This document shows positions 11,404 to 23,056 of a stretch of 64,000 nucleotides of DNA, piece by piece. Within the stretch, counting starts at the first letter, position 1. Every line of letters starts with the position of its first letter. The position numbers and the translations under genes are program-made. This stretch comes from Gaeumannomyces sp. JS-464 (taxonomy: Eukaryota; Ascomycota; Sordariomycetes; Magnaporthales; Magnaporthaceae). A model generated the notes under the pieces. It had not been told where the DNA came from and made no database searches. It saw only the letters and a list, made by a program, of their open reading frames with translations. The DNA is taken from the NCBI GenBank assembly GCA_002197995.1, contig NGZR01000002.1, forward strand, positions 4,588,001 to 4,652,000, read 5' to 3'.

Positions 11404-14400
11404 GTTATTTAATAAAAGGTATATTAAAATCGGGTTAATATCGAATTTAAAAAGTAAACGGTTAGGGTTATATTTCGTAATAATCGAATTTTTATTATTA
11501 AACGCGAATTAGCAAACGTCGAAATATTATAACCAATTGGTTTACGCGAAAGTAATAAAACAGCGTAAATAATGTTAAACTTTTTAATTTGCTCGTTTTA
11601 TATCCCCGTTTATTTCGGAATGGAAAAATGTAAAAAGCAATTATTCGATTCCCATTTAAAAGTATAGTTTTATTTAAAATTTTCCGATTTAATTCGAACT
11701 TTTATCGGATATAATACTATTAGAAAACTATAAAATCGCTATTAAGTAAAACGGAATTTTGCTGCATATTTTTTGCTTTTATATTATGCATAACATTTAA
11801 TTAAATATATTTTAATAACCTATTAATAATTATTATTAAATACTCCGTTTTTTTTCGGTAATAGAAAACTTTATTATAAAATTTATCGAAATTTTTTTTA
11901 AAACTAGTTTAAAACCGGAAAAAAGCGTAATAACTTTTGTTTATATTATCGTAACAGGCGGGATTTGCGGTATATATCGCAATTGCGAACGAATCGTGCT
12001 ATATTTTATAATATCCTATTTTAATAGTAATCCCGGTATAAAACGGCGAATGTATTATTTCGACCCGCGTAATTTACGATCGAAAAAGCGTATACTTTTT
12101 AAATTAAAATGGTAATTAATTTTTAAATTAAAAATTATAGCCGCTTTTTATATTAAAATGCTTTTTATATATTAATTTTACAATTTGCTATTTGCGTTTT
12201 TATATTAGCTTTTAAAAAAAAATTACGCGTATTTTGCTAAATTATTACGAGCTTATATTCGTATGTTTTATCGCGGTATAACGTTTCGTTTTATAAATTC
12301 GCTAAAATTTATTCGCGGAAAATAATAGCTTTTGTTAAAAAAAGTATAACGTAAATATAGCTTTATATTAATAATTGGGCTAGGTTAAATGCTAAGGTTT
12401 TTTTTCGTATTAGCGTAGTTTTGTTATAAGTTTAGCTTAGGAATAAAATAATTATAAATACGGAATTAATATGGAATTTTACTGGAATTATGCTTTAACC
12501 GGGTTATATTAGTTATAATAACGTTGCTTTGCGTATCCTTTTTTTTTCGTTTTATTTTTTTCGTAATAACGCGTTTAGTAATACTACGTATTTCCCTAAT
12601 TAGTATTACAAATTGTAATTAAATTTCGCTAATATTTCCGTTTAACGCATTTGTTTTTCGGACATTTTTCGGGGTTTAAAAAAGTATTTTAAGCTTTTAT
12701 AATTTATAAAAATTAAAAACGGCTTAAATACGTTTCGTAATTTTACATTTTAAATTTTTAAATATTTTATTACCGTTAAAAATTTTTTATCGTAAATAGT
12801 ATAATTGCGTTATACGTTGTTTAAATTAACAAAATGGTAAATAATTAGTTATTATAAACCGTTTTTCTTTTTTTAAATAAATAACTTTTTAAAACCGTTT
12901 TAAAATAGTTTAATTTTAACTTTTATTTTAATTTAGGTTTTATTATACTAGTACGAGTATTTAAATAAACGCTAGCTTTAACCGTTTAAATGTTATATTA
13001 ATTTTAAAATCCTATTAGTACGAAGTTTTTTTTTGGTTAAAATTAATAATAGCGCAATTAGCTTCGAATATTTGTCGATAAAATTTCGGTAAAAATTAGC
13101 GAAGCTAAAAAAGCCGCGAAATTTTTTAAATTTTTTTAACGCTTTTTAATCGCGAATCGCGCGAATTTTTTTTAAATCGGTTTGGATTCCTTTTTTTGCT
13201 TTAATTATAAACTTTAAATATTTAACTTTTTGCATTACGAAATCGCTTTTTTTTAAGTTTAAGTTTAACCTGGCGTTTTTTAGCCGACGGAAAACTTTTT
13301 TCACTTTTCTTATATAATTTTTGCGAAATTCCGAAAAAAAATAAACACGTCGTTCAAATATGCTAATACGAAATCGTCGAAAATATTGCTTAAAATACCG
13401 TTAATATAGCGTTAAAACGTTATTAAAACTTTTATAAAACTAAACGGGCATATTAGCTATTCGAATAATCCGAATCGTATTTAAAACGCTATTAAATGTT
13501 TTTCGCTTTTTACTACCCGGATTTTGTAAAAAGCGGTTTTAACGTCCATTTTCGTAAACCATTTCGCTTTTAATAAAAAACGAAGTGTTTTTTTTACTAA
13601 CGGTAAAAAGTAGCGATTTTAAAGCGTAATCGCGTTAAATGCACGGTAGTTTACGTATAAACGCTAGCCTTTTAACTGTTTACGTATTATTAAAACGAAC
13701 GCGGTTATTAGGGATAAGCTAATACGAATTTAGCTTTTATTTATTAAATCGGTAATTTATTTACGCAGTTTTAAAAGTTGTTTTTTCGGTATATTATATA
13801 AGCGTTTTTAAAAAAGGTTTAAAATAAAACCGTCGTCGTTTTTTTTTTTTTTAATATGGTAATTTAAGTTTTCCCGGTGTAAAAGCAATTTTAATACTTT
13901 CGTTTTATTAAAAAGGTCGGCGAATTTCGCTAATTTTTAAAGCAGTTTAGGTTTTAACTGGTTAAACGGTAATATTTTAACAGTAAGCTGTAATATTCGT
14001 GTTATTTTTTTTTAAAAAAAATGGATATAAACTTGTAATTTTGTTAAAGGTTTCGTTATTATTTTCGGCAAATTACGGCGAAAATATTACCGATAATTAC
14101 CGGGAGTTTTTCCGAAGTTAATCGGGTTTTCGCTTTTTTAATTACGAATTAGCTTATTACTTTTATTCGTAAGCAATTTAAAACCGTGTTAAAAGTAATT
14201 TATTCGCGCTTTATTTACGGAAATTTTAAAATAATGTCCCGTAATATGCTTAAAATAATGTAAAATAAAATAAACCTTATTTAGCTATCCATATCCATTT
14301 TACATTTAGCAAAATATTTAATAACTAACGAGGCTTTATTTAAAACCGTTTTTAATTATCGTGGTTTGTAAAATCGTATTTTTTCGATTTAAAGTTTTAT

Positions 14401-15925
14401 TGTAAATTTTTCGCTTATTACCGCGTAATACTCGCATTTTAAATCCATTTATATATTAATAAATTAAAAAAAATTAAGCAATATCGGGATTAAAAACGAG
14501 GGCCGTTTATACTTTGTTCGATTTTTTTTAATTCGTTTTTTATTTTTTTTAAATAGCTTATTAATTATAATTTATATTCGTTATCGTAATTTCCTTTTTT
14601 AATTAAGTTTTTTATTAAGGGCTACTTTTTTCCCTTTTTAGTACCAGTGTTTTAAGTTAAGGTTAACCTAATTTCTTTTAGCCGTACCGCGTTTTGGTAC
14701 CGATAAGCTCGTCGTTTATATTTTTTGCTTTTATAATTTAAACACGCTCCGAATTCCCGTCGCCGTTGGAATTTTTTTTAAGATATTTAAAAAGCGCGTA
14801 GCTTGCGTAGCGGTTATACGTTAATGTAAACCGCGTTAACGCTTATTATCGGGGTATTTTCCGTACTTTTTCCGGTATAAGCAAAAAGGGGGTTATAATG
14901 CTTTTTTGCCGAATTTATTATTTAAATCGATCGTTTTTAATGCTTATGCAATACGTTTATATACCGCTACCATTTCTTAATAGGAAATGGTGTTATATAA
15001 GCCCGTTACCGCCGTTAAACGAATGCGATTAAAAATGTAAAAACGAAAGTAATTAATTTTATTTTCGTCCGCTCATTTTAATCCGCTAACGAATGCTAAT
15101 AGCATTTCGAATTTAATATAAAAATAAATAAACGTTTAACCCGGTTTTATTCGGCAAATTTCTAATTTCGCTAAAGTTTAAGCTTTTTTTATAAAGGTCG
15201 TTAAAAATAATACCAAAATGGAAAATAAAATTGGCTGGGTTATACGTGCTATTTAATTCTCCGATTTCGTAATAAAAACGTATTATATTTTAAATATTTA
15301 AAGCTAAACACGTTTAAATATATTCGAACTTATCGCGGTTGTTTTCGATAAATTTCGCGTTTCGGTTAAGCTTATATTCGACCGCGTTTTTTTAAACGTC
15401 GAAACCGCTTTTATTACCGGCGTATAAAGTCGGGTTTTTAAAAGGCAGCCGTTTTAATACGAGGAATGTTACGTATGCGGTTAAAAATTGTTTTTTTTGT
15501 TCCGTTATTACCCGCGTAATATCGTTATAATGGTTAACGAAAAGCTTATTAGCGTCGTTTTGGAACTTTTATTAGTTAAGTTTAGCCGCGGCTAATCGTG
15601 TTTGGAAATTCGCAATAGCAGCGAGTAGCGAGCTTTATAAAAAAGGGGTTAAAGCATTAAAAGTAAAAGTTAAGCCCCCGTCGTTATTCGTAGTATTTGG
15701 TATTGTTATTATTATAATCCCTTTTGGTAAAAAAAAATCTTTTAAAAATGTAATAGATTTAGCTATTAAGTAGTTGCTAATAAGGGTTAAAATAATGTTA
15801 TTTTAAAAAATAAAAAGGAAAAAAAAAGCTATAGGAAAAATTGTGTGGTTTTTATATATACACGAGTTGGTTTAAAAGTAACTTTTAAGCTGTTACTTCC
15901 GTGCTTAAAGCACGGAACTATAACA
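11404..15925 (-). mobile_element. B2, right part (5' portion of the minus-strand family B element)
   Basis: Reverse complement of B1 4134-8655, collinear over 4.52 kb: integrase (from 11409), RNase H, RT (YLND box reversed at 13349-13360), gag-like region (about 14500-15500) and its own 5' LTR (15749-15925). With 2278-4133 it forms one element interrupted by B1. The many small differences from B1 are transitions, as RIP would produce. No open frame remains. Confidence 0.88.
15749..15925 (-). repeat. B2 5' LTR
   Basis: 177 bp reading, on the plus strand, from TGTAATAG to CTATAACA. It is the reverse complement of the B1 LTR and includes the palindrome as CTTCCGTGCTTAAAGCACGGAA. The sequence right of it (from 15926) belongs to another element, so this is the outer border of B2. 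Confidence 0.88.
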
Positions 15926-17229
15926 TCGATTTGGATTTTAGCGAAAATTAAAACGGAATTCCGTTAAAATCCCAACCGGCTTAACGAGTTAAAAAAGCTA
16001 TTATGTTTATTAACCTTTTCGGGCTACGCCCGTTAACACTTTTTAATAAAATCCGGCTTATAACTTTAATAACCTTTACGTTTCAAATCGCAAAAATCGC
16101 GATTAAAATAACCGTCGTTATTAATAAAACCGAAAAAAAGCCGACGATTTGGCGATCCGCCGTTAACGTTAATAAACCTTCGATATTATTATATCGATTC
16201 GGCTTTAAAAAAATCGTTTCCTTTTTAAGCGAAAAATAATCGGCATTTTTAACTTTTACCAAAAAAAAAACTTAAAAAATTAAAGCATTTTTTTTAATTT
16301 AAAGCTAATAATTTTTACAAACGTTTACGCGTTTACGAAGCGTATTAACACTTTCCGTAAAAACTTAAACACGGTTTAAAACGTCGATTATTAGCTTTTT
16401 AACCTTTTTTTAAACTTTATTAAAAAGCTTTGCATTTATTTGGTAAAATAGCTAATTAAACCGCGATAAACGTGCGGCTTTAAAAGCTTAAAGCCTTATA
16501 GCAGTTTTTACGGCCCTAAAGCGATAATTCGCTTTAAATATTAAAAAACCATTAAGCTTTTTATTAAAACAACGCTTAACTTCCGCGATTTAGTTATAAA
16601 CGAGTTTACTTTGCATTAATTTATATTTAAAATGCTTAGTTATGTTAAAAATATAAGCATTACAAAAGCATGCGAATTAAATCCATTAAATGCTCGACTT
16701 TAAAACCGCTTTTAAAGCTATTACGAGCGTAAACGCACTAATTACGCGGTTTAAAGCTTCCAAGCTAAGCACGGCGCCGAATACGGCTTTAAAACCTTTT
16801 CGACCTTCCTTTTTTTCGGCCGAAAGCCCCGCTATCGAAACCGCCGCCAGCACTAGCCTTAGCAAAAAAGTAGGTAATTTAAATAATGCAATTAAATTAT
16901 AAGTTTTATAGCCTTTTACAGTTAAACGACCAGGTATTACCTACGGGTATATGCCAAGGTTTAAAAAATTTACAAGCGAAGCGGGCGTGCTAACCAAAGT
17001 CACTTTCCGATTAAATTTATAACATAATATTAGGAAAAGCAAAAGTAGAAAAGCTTACAATGCTAAAAAAGTTAACCTTTTAGGACTTTAAAAATTAAAA
17101 CCTTTAGGACTTTTAAAACCTTAAAAACTAAAATCCCGGACCGGACGTTAATATTAACTACGAAAACCTTATACTTAACTTTTTAAAGTTTTTGCTTAAA
17201 ATTTTAAAAAAGCGTTTAGTAATTAAAGC

Positions 17230-19900
17230 ACTTGGCAAAAATACCTTATATTTTAACGAAAAACCAAATGCACGTTTACAACGGCGACTTTATAAAAGCG
17301 CGCATTTTTAAAAACATTTATAAGCGTACCGATATTTGGCGGGATCGTAGCCTTATCGATATCCCTAAAAACGAGCAAATGAAAATCCCTTTTATAAAAG
17401 GTGGCAAAATTAAAGTGCTAAATTATTTAACAAGCCCTATCCTGTGGCCCGCAAAAAGAAAAACGTTATCGATTAAACCTACGATAAGCTTAACGAATAA
17501 AAGCGATTAAAACCAGTTAACCACGCTACTTTTTTTGCGTTTCCTTGCTTCGTCGTATAGCGTATAATGCACGGCTAGCCCAAAAACCGTATAGTTTTAA
17601 CCTACGCCAATTTAATAAAGTTACTATGCCGAACGCTTACTTTTTGCCTTTTTAATAGGATGTAATTAAAGCTTTTAAAAGCAAAAAATACGCAATAACC
17701 GTAAACGCAATAGCGTTTTTTTCCAATTCCTTATACACTTAAAGCATCGAAACCGGCTTACAATCGTAAGCCATTAAAGCTTTAAACGTTTACGTATGGC
17801 TTTTATAAAAATATCGAAACAGCTTTGCCTACGTTTAGCAGTTTATAAATAACTTTTTCCGACCTTTTAAATCCTTTTACCGCTGTTTTGTTAACGATAT
17901 TATCATTTTTTCGGATAATTTTTAAACTATTAATTTATTTAAAAACGATTTTAAAACGTTCGAAATAAAAGCATAGCCATTTTTTTAAAAAAAGCTTCGT
18001 CGGGTATTTTAACGTTAAGCTGTTTAGATTTTACGTCGATACTTTAAAACTTTCCACCGCGGAATCGCGAGTTTAAAGCTTTAAAAACTTGGCTTTTCCC
18101 AATACATTTAAGTTTTTAAAAACGTACCTCGGCAGTACCGGATTTTTGCGCTTTATAATCCCATATTACGCTAAAATCGCGGAGCTTTTGCAAAAGCGGA
18201 AAGTCCTGCTACTGGCTAAAAGTTGGAAATAAAGCAAAGATAAAAGCGGTTAGCGTTAGCACTACGCAAAAAGCACCGTTTTTACGCTTACCTTTAGCGA
18301 AACTAAATCTTTTAAAGCATTTTAAAAGTTTATTTGCAAAGAGATGCGTTTGCACCATTACGATTTAAACCGCACGTTATATTTGCAAATCGATGGGAGT
18401 TTTAAACGCGGTTTCGAAATTATAGTTTTTTAAACCAAACCGGAGTACGTTTGGAAACCGAAGATTGTAATCCCGTTAATAATGGTTTAGCTTATTATAT
18501 TTTTTAGCCGATGCTTAACGGCTTCCGAGCTTAATTACGAACTTTTGAAGTTAAAAATGGCCTATTTGGTTTAAGCTTGCAAACGATTTCGCACCGTCCT
18601 TTTTTAATAATAAAAACCGTATCGTTATATTTACGAATTATAATGCCACTTTTGGAATCGTTAATAAGATTTGCTTTAATATTATTTTTACGAACCACGC
18701 TAATAAACGCCTAGTTAACGCTTTTATTTACTTTAGCACTTATTTTTTAAACGTTTACCACGTGTTAAAACGCTTTAACCTTATGCTCGATGCATTACCC
18801 CGCTTTCCCGCAATAATTGGGGACTTTAAAATTCGCGCTAAGCTTAACGAGCTTATATTAAACTCGTTTTAAAATAAAGGTTTTAACGATAATAATAACG
18901 ACGTTAAACACGTATTGCAAATAGCCGAAACAGTTATAAAAAAAAACCTACGCTTTTAATTTATTAAGCATTATAAAAAAAACCCCGTGTTTTATAAGCT
19001 AATCCGGGAACTCGCAACCTTTCGCCCCGGCAAAAAGCCTTTTAAGTATAAGAACGTGCTAAATGCTTCGAAGCCCGGGCACCTTTTCCGTATTGTTAAT
19101 AGCTTATTATATAATAAGGATAACGACGGAGTTAAACGTTTAATTATCCCTTTCCTTTTGGTAAAACCCTTTTAAAAAAAAGCTTATAATTATAAGCACC
19201 ATTTCGGCCGATAAAAAATAGTAAATACGTTTGCAAAAGTGCGTTTTCGGTTTAAAAAACGCTAAATTAATTAGTACATTAAGCATTGCCAAGTTTATAG
19301 CATAAACTAAATCGATAATTAAAAGCTTATCGGGACTTTTTAACCTATTTAAGCCTTTACGGAGCCGATAAGCGTGCTAGTTATGGATTTTATCACGGCT
19401 TTACTTACGGTACTATTAGCTAATACCTTTTAGCAGTTAAGCATTTACAACGCTTATAATGCTTTTTTAACAGTTATAAATAAGATTTTTAAACGAACTA
19501 TCTCAATTTTTGGCCATAACTTTTACGGCGCTAAACATTAGGCATTTTTTTTATTACGACATTTTTTAATAGCCGATTGGCTTTGCCCTCGTGCTATTAT
19601 TTTTAATAAGAATGCTAAATTTACTAGTACTTTTTGGAAAACCTTTTGGAAAGGCTTTAGCACTAAGTTGGTTATAATAACGGTTTACTACTTTTAAGCT
19701 AATGGCTAATCCAAAAGGAAAAACCAACTTGTGGAGCTGGCTTTACGCTTTTACGCTTAAAAGCATTTTAATAATTAAGTTAATATATTTTTAGCACTTT
19801 AATAAGATATTAACAATTTTACTATATTAGTTATAAATTGTTCGCCGCACGAGTTTCTTTTCGGATTTAAACTTTTAAGCTTTGTTATTCGCTTAACTAA
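17230..19900 (+). pseudogene. C1 pol remnant: RT, RNase H, integrase
   Basis: RT shows FVNDIIIFSDN at 17887-17919 (family FVDDIVIFSD, first Asp lost by a G-to-A change), then LKLSTAESRV and PNTFKFLKTYLGSTGFLRF followed by IPYYAKIAELLQKRK. RNase H shows an IVIFTNYNATFGIVNK-like patch and ends in LMLDALPRF (family VPDALSRL). Integrase shows VLVMDFITALLT, then FGH...LLLRHFLIADW, IIFNKNAKFTSTFWK and SKRKNQ (family DGQSERKNQ). This is a well-known fungal gypsy lineage in which the polymerase region is followed by this RNase H. Stops are dense, so it is inactive. Confidence 0.8.
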
Positions 19901-20856
19901 TTCGGATTTTAAAAATACCTTTAATTTTTAATACGCTAAAAAGTACTTTCGATAATAATACGTTATTTTGCTGCTTTTAAAATAAAAAGGATTTACGATA
20001 ATAAGCACCGTTATAAAAAGTTTAACGTTAAAAATTAAGTTTAGCTAAAAATAAGCACGGCTTATAAGCCGCGTAGTGGTATAACAAATAACAAAACGGC
20101 CTTTTTTCGTTAAAAGCTTTACACTATTAAAAAGAAAATTTCCCCGTTAACTTACAAGCTGAACTTACTTTGTAACGGCACTTGGATTTACTTTGTAATT
20201 TTTATTTAGCATTTGCTTTGGTATAAAAGCGTTAACAATTTTTATTAACGTATGCCGCCGCTTTTCGAACCGGTCGATTACGCTTTTAAAACCGACGAAT
20301 TCGATAATTTTGGCAATTTTAACGACTAATCGTTTAAAGTTAAACGCATTACTAATAAAAGGATTAAGCGTAGTAGCTTTGTAAAGTACTTCGTAATTTG
20401 GAAAAGCTACGGCGAGCACGAAGGTTAATAGCTGCGGTTTTCGGAACTTACGTACGCTTTTAAAGTTGTTAAAGCTTTTAAAAAGGTTTAAAAAACCCTA
20501 CTCGCTTTACAAAGCAAAGCCGACGCTACCAGGCTTTTTTTTAAAGCTAATAACGGCGGATTAAAAGTGTTAACACCGGCTAAACGTAACCAAGGAAAGC
20601 CACGGAAAAATGCGGCCTAATAAAAGCTTGGAACGCTTAAAAAGCGAGGATTTTTACCTATACTATTAGCATTAAAAAATATGCTGTCTTTTTAAAAGGC
20701 CGGCACTTGTTACAGCTAGTAAGGCTTTTGTTAATAGCTGGAAGTGCGGGGTTTGTAAAAACTCGTAGCCCTTATTGCAAATAAAAACGGGCCTTATTAA
20801 CAGCTTTTTACAAAATTAGGAATATCCCAATTTTGTGCAGGTCGGGCTTTCCGGGC
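19901..20856. other. C1 3' region or unrelated repeat, unassigned
   Basis: After the integrase patch no plus-strand domain is recognisable. On the minus strand 20165-20419 is open and reads as a moderately charged sequence (IEFVGFKSVIDRFEKRR), continuing upstream in interrupted form towards 20850. It might be an antisense accessory ORF of C1, as in family A, or a piece of another repeat. GC rises near 20800-20856, close to the solo LTR. Confidence 0.3.
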
Positions 20857-21284
20857 TGTTACGACCAGTATGCAAGCCCCGAGGCGGCAGGACGGAAAGG
20901 GCCCCAAGCGGTGCCCCTACCCCGCACCCGGACACGTGGAGTTACGTAACCTTAGCTGGATCTCTGGATTTGTGTTAGCGAAACCACAAATCCACAAAGC
21001 TAAAGGGATTTTTGGATTTGTATTAGCGAAACCACAAATCCACAAATCCAACCTAACGTAAGGCAAAAGGCAGCGTGTATATAAAGGATGGATTTCTTAC
21101 TGTTTTAGGTAGTTTTAATTAAAGCTTCGGCATTAGTTAACTTAAGTTAGCTTTTAGGCATCCCCTAAGGCAAGCAATTAAATTGTCCTTTTAAGTTACG
21201 TGTTTTCCTGTCCACCAGCACCAGCGATATTATCCTTTCCACCCCCGAAGTGCCCTACCCTAGGAGCAAACCTTGATTGTAACA
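20857..21284 (+). repeat. Solo LTR of family A, weakly mutated
   Basis: 428 bp running from TGTTACGACC to TTGTAACA, with a perfect 5-bp target duplication CGGGC on each side (20852-20856, 21285-21289). This proves its borders and shows that it is a solo LTR left by LTR-LTR recombination. It has a TATATAAAG promoter-like box (about 21080) and an internal repeated block GGATTTGT-TTAGCGAAACCACAAATCCAC (two copies near 20965 and 21013). It has far higher GC than the other family A LTRs and keeps CpA/TpG sites, so RIP has barely touched it. Confidence 0.92.
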
Positions 21285-21647
21285 CGGGCTTCCTTTTTTC
21301 GAATAAAAATCGACTTTACTGCTAACATTTACTTGCTTGCCTAACAGCCCTAATACCGGGTTTTAAAAGCGATAAGTTAATAAAATCAACGCAAAACAAA
21401 AATACGAAATCGAAAAAATCTTAAATTATAAGCTAAAATATAAGCTTAAAAAGTACTTAATTAAATGGAAAAAGTACGACCGAAAAAAACACGTGGGAAA
21501 ATAAAACGAACTTAAAAAATTGCTAAAAAGTTTATAAATATCGGTAAAAACAATTATAAAAAGGTTAACTAGTAAAAAGGACGGAAAAATAACGACCTTT
21601 TTTAAAAAATACCCGCGAATTTTTAAAAAAAAACCGTTAATCTTTTT

Positions 21648-21719
21648 AAACCTAACCGAAAATCGAACTCGAAATTTACAAAATAAGTATTATAAATAAT
21701 ACCGTTTTACTATTAAATT
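21648..21719 (-). tRNA. tRNA-like cassette (A2 copy of type 2)
   Basis: Same 72-nt length and layout as 33409-33480 in A4, read on the minus strand. It has an AATTTAA...TTAGGTT acceptor, a D arm with the GG-containing loop, an anticodon stem pairing TATAA with TTGTA around an eight-base loop, and a GAGTTCGATTTTC T arm. RIP transitions separate it from the A4 copy. Inactive by inspection, but its presence in a second element shows that the cassette travels with the family. Confidence 0.5.
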
Positions 21720-21839
21720 AAAAAAACAGCATTTACCGGAACCAAATAAAGTAAAAGAGTTTATTACAAACGGTTAGAAAAAAAAGCACTATTATTACAA
21801 TATTATCGGTCGACGATAATACTATTATAATAAACGAAC

Positions 21840-21915
21840 CCGTTAAAAGTCGAACTTGCAATTTCGGTAAAAAAACCAAAGCTATACCTAATATGCCACG
21901 GTTTTATAAAAAGCG
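21840..21915 (-). tRNA. tRNA-like cassette (A2 copy of type 1), degenerate
   Basis: On the minus strand the run GCATATTAGGTATAGCTTTGG, the T-run and the GTTCGAC T loop align with the type 1 cassette of A4 (33203-33271). The borders are approximate and the acceptor stem is not clearly preserved. Confidence 0.35.
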
Positions 21916-21949
21916 TTAAGGAAAAACGGCTTACCAGGGTTAAAAAAAG

Positions 21950-22540
21950 CAAATAGGTTTAAGTTAAAATTAACCTCGAACGTTTGCCAATTTAAAAAAA
22001 CGGCAAAGCTACAAATAGCTCGGGTTACGAAGCAGCTTAATAAACCTCCCGGTCGGCCTCTTCCCGTTTAACACGTTTTAACTTTTTTATAACGTTAATA
22101 CCGCGCCGAATCGCGCGCATTTTTCTTTTTAAACCACATTTTTTTTTATAATTTGCAAACGCTTAATGCAAGCGCTAAAAGCGAAAAGCTTACGTTTTAT
22201 AATACGACGCTTTTTTTCCTTTGCTTTTAACTCGGCTTTAAGCTTCGCATATGCTTCCCAATTTTACGAAACTGCGTAAAAAAAAGGACTTAAAATGTCG
22301 CAGTTTAAACGGTTCCGCTTAAAACATTTCACGCACCGCGAGGAGTTTTAAAAAAAAGCTTTACACTTTTTACGCTTTAAAACCTCGTAATAAAAAAAGC
22401 AAAAAGGCATTTTAACAAGGGAAAAAAAAACTTAAGCAAGCAAATCCAAACGTTAAAAGGTTTTCTTCGCGAAAGGACGATTTCACACCCGGCCAAACAT
22501 TTTGTTAGCTTAAAAGGGAAAAAGGGTTAATAAAAAAGGA
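21950..22540 (-). pseudogene. Family A antisense accessory ORF remnant (A2)
   Basis: Minus-strand relative of 32589-33179 in A4. The region 22040-22130 aligns with the conserved Arg-rich part (RAIRRGINAIKKLKRV-like) and the upstream part carries the same blocks around GGTTTTCTTCGCGAAA and CGCACCG. Stops interrupt it. Confidence 0.45.
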
Positions 22541-22613
22541 AAGTACTTACTAGTTAATAAAAGCGGGGCGACGGAAACAGCTAAAAGGATTTAGCTTAAA
22601 AAAGGAAACCTAA

Positions 22614-23056
22614 TGTTACGACCGTACATACAAGCCCTAAAAAACACGGGCAAAAAGGCTTAAACGAAAACCGAACCCCACACTTTGTAAATACGGGGGC
22701 ACGTAACTAAGCGGCCCGTGCGGGGTTGGATTTATACATTTGTCAGATTTTAAAACAAAGCTACAAATTTATAGGTTAAATTTTTAAATTTATTAAATTC
22801 CAAAACAAAGCTACAAATTTAATCTAATATAAAGCAGGAAATAGCGTATATATAAAAAATGGATTTCCTACTGTTTTAAGTAGCTTTAATAAAGGCTTTA
22901 GCATTAATTAACCTAAGTTAGCTTTTAGGCATCCCCTAAAGCAAGCAATTAAATTGTCCTTTTTAAGTTACGTGTTCCCCTATTCCCTAAACCAGCGATA
23001 CTATTATGTTTTTCCTCGAAGTGCTTTACTTTAAAAGCAAACCTTTAATTGTAATA
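22614..23056 (+). repeat. A2 3' LTR
   Basis: 443 bp from TGTTACGACC to TTGTAATA (RIP form of TTGTAACA). It aligns over its length with the solo LTR. The next bases are GTAGCGTT, the same eight bases that follow the A3 3' LTR at 31652. Confidence 0.85.

Larger units (their letters stand above)
15926..20856 (+). mobile_element. C1: third Ty3/gypsy-type element, LTRs not found
   Basis: A plus-strand pol order is readable: reverse transcriptase (about 17480-18250), RNase H (about 18260-18830) and integrase with an N-terminal zinc domain (about 18960-19900). It differs from A and B in sequence. No LTR pair could be matched. The left edge abuts the B2 LTR and the right end is interrupted by the solo LTR at 20857. 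All frames are RIP-broken. 15990-16910 holds two short open stretches (16003-16239 and 16690-16902) upstream of RT that may be gag-like; they are not recognised. Confidence 0.7.
21358..23056 (+). mobile_element. A2: truncated family A chromovirus (chromodomain to 3' LTR)
   Basis: Begins just before the chromodomain (about 21390-21545: KYEIEKILNYKLKYKLKKYL then IKWKKYD) and runs through two tRNA-like cassettes, an antisense ORF remnant and a 3' LTR (22614-23056). The order matches A3 and, reversed, A4. The gag-pol portion is missing; the left end joins a 73-bp strip (21285-21357) next to the solo LTR. The right border meets the LINE L1 at 23057. Confidence 0.8.

Noticed and set aside
17232..17510. 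92-aa plus-strand ORF starting MAKIPYILTKNQMHVYNGD in the AT-rich block, a possible small effector
   Set aside because: No signal peptide, it lies just upstream of the C1 RT, and RIP-made DNA often leaves chance ORFs of this size.
20960..21050. Short direct repeats around ACCACAAATCCACAAA, which could suggest a CRISPR array
   Set aside because: They are an internal duplication of the family A LTR, only two units, in a eukaryotic genome.
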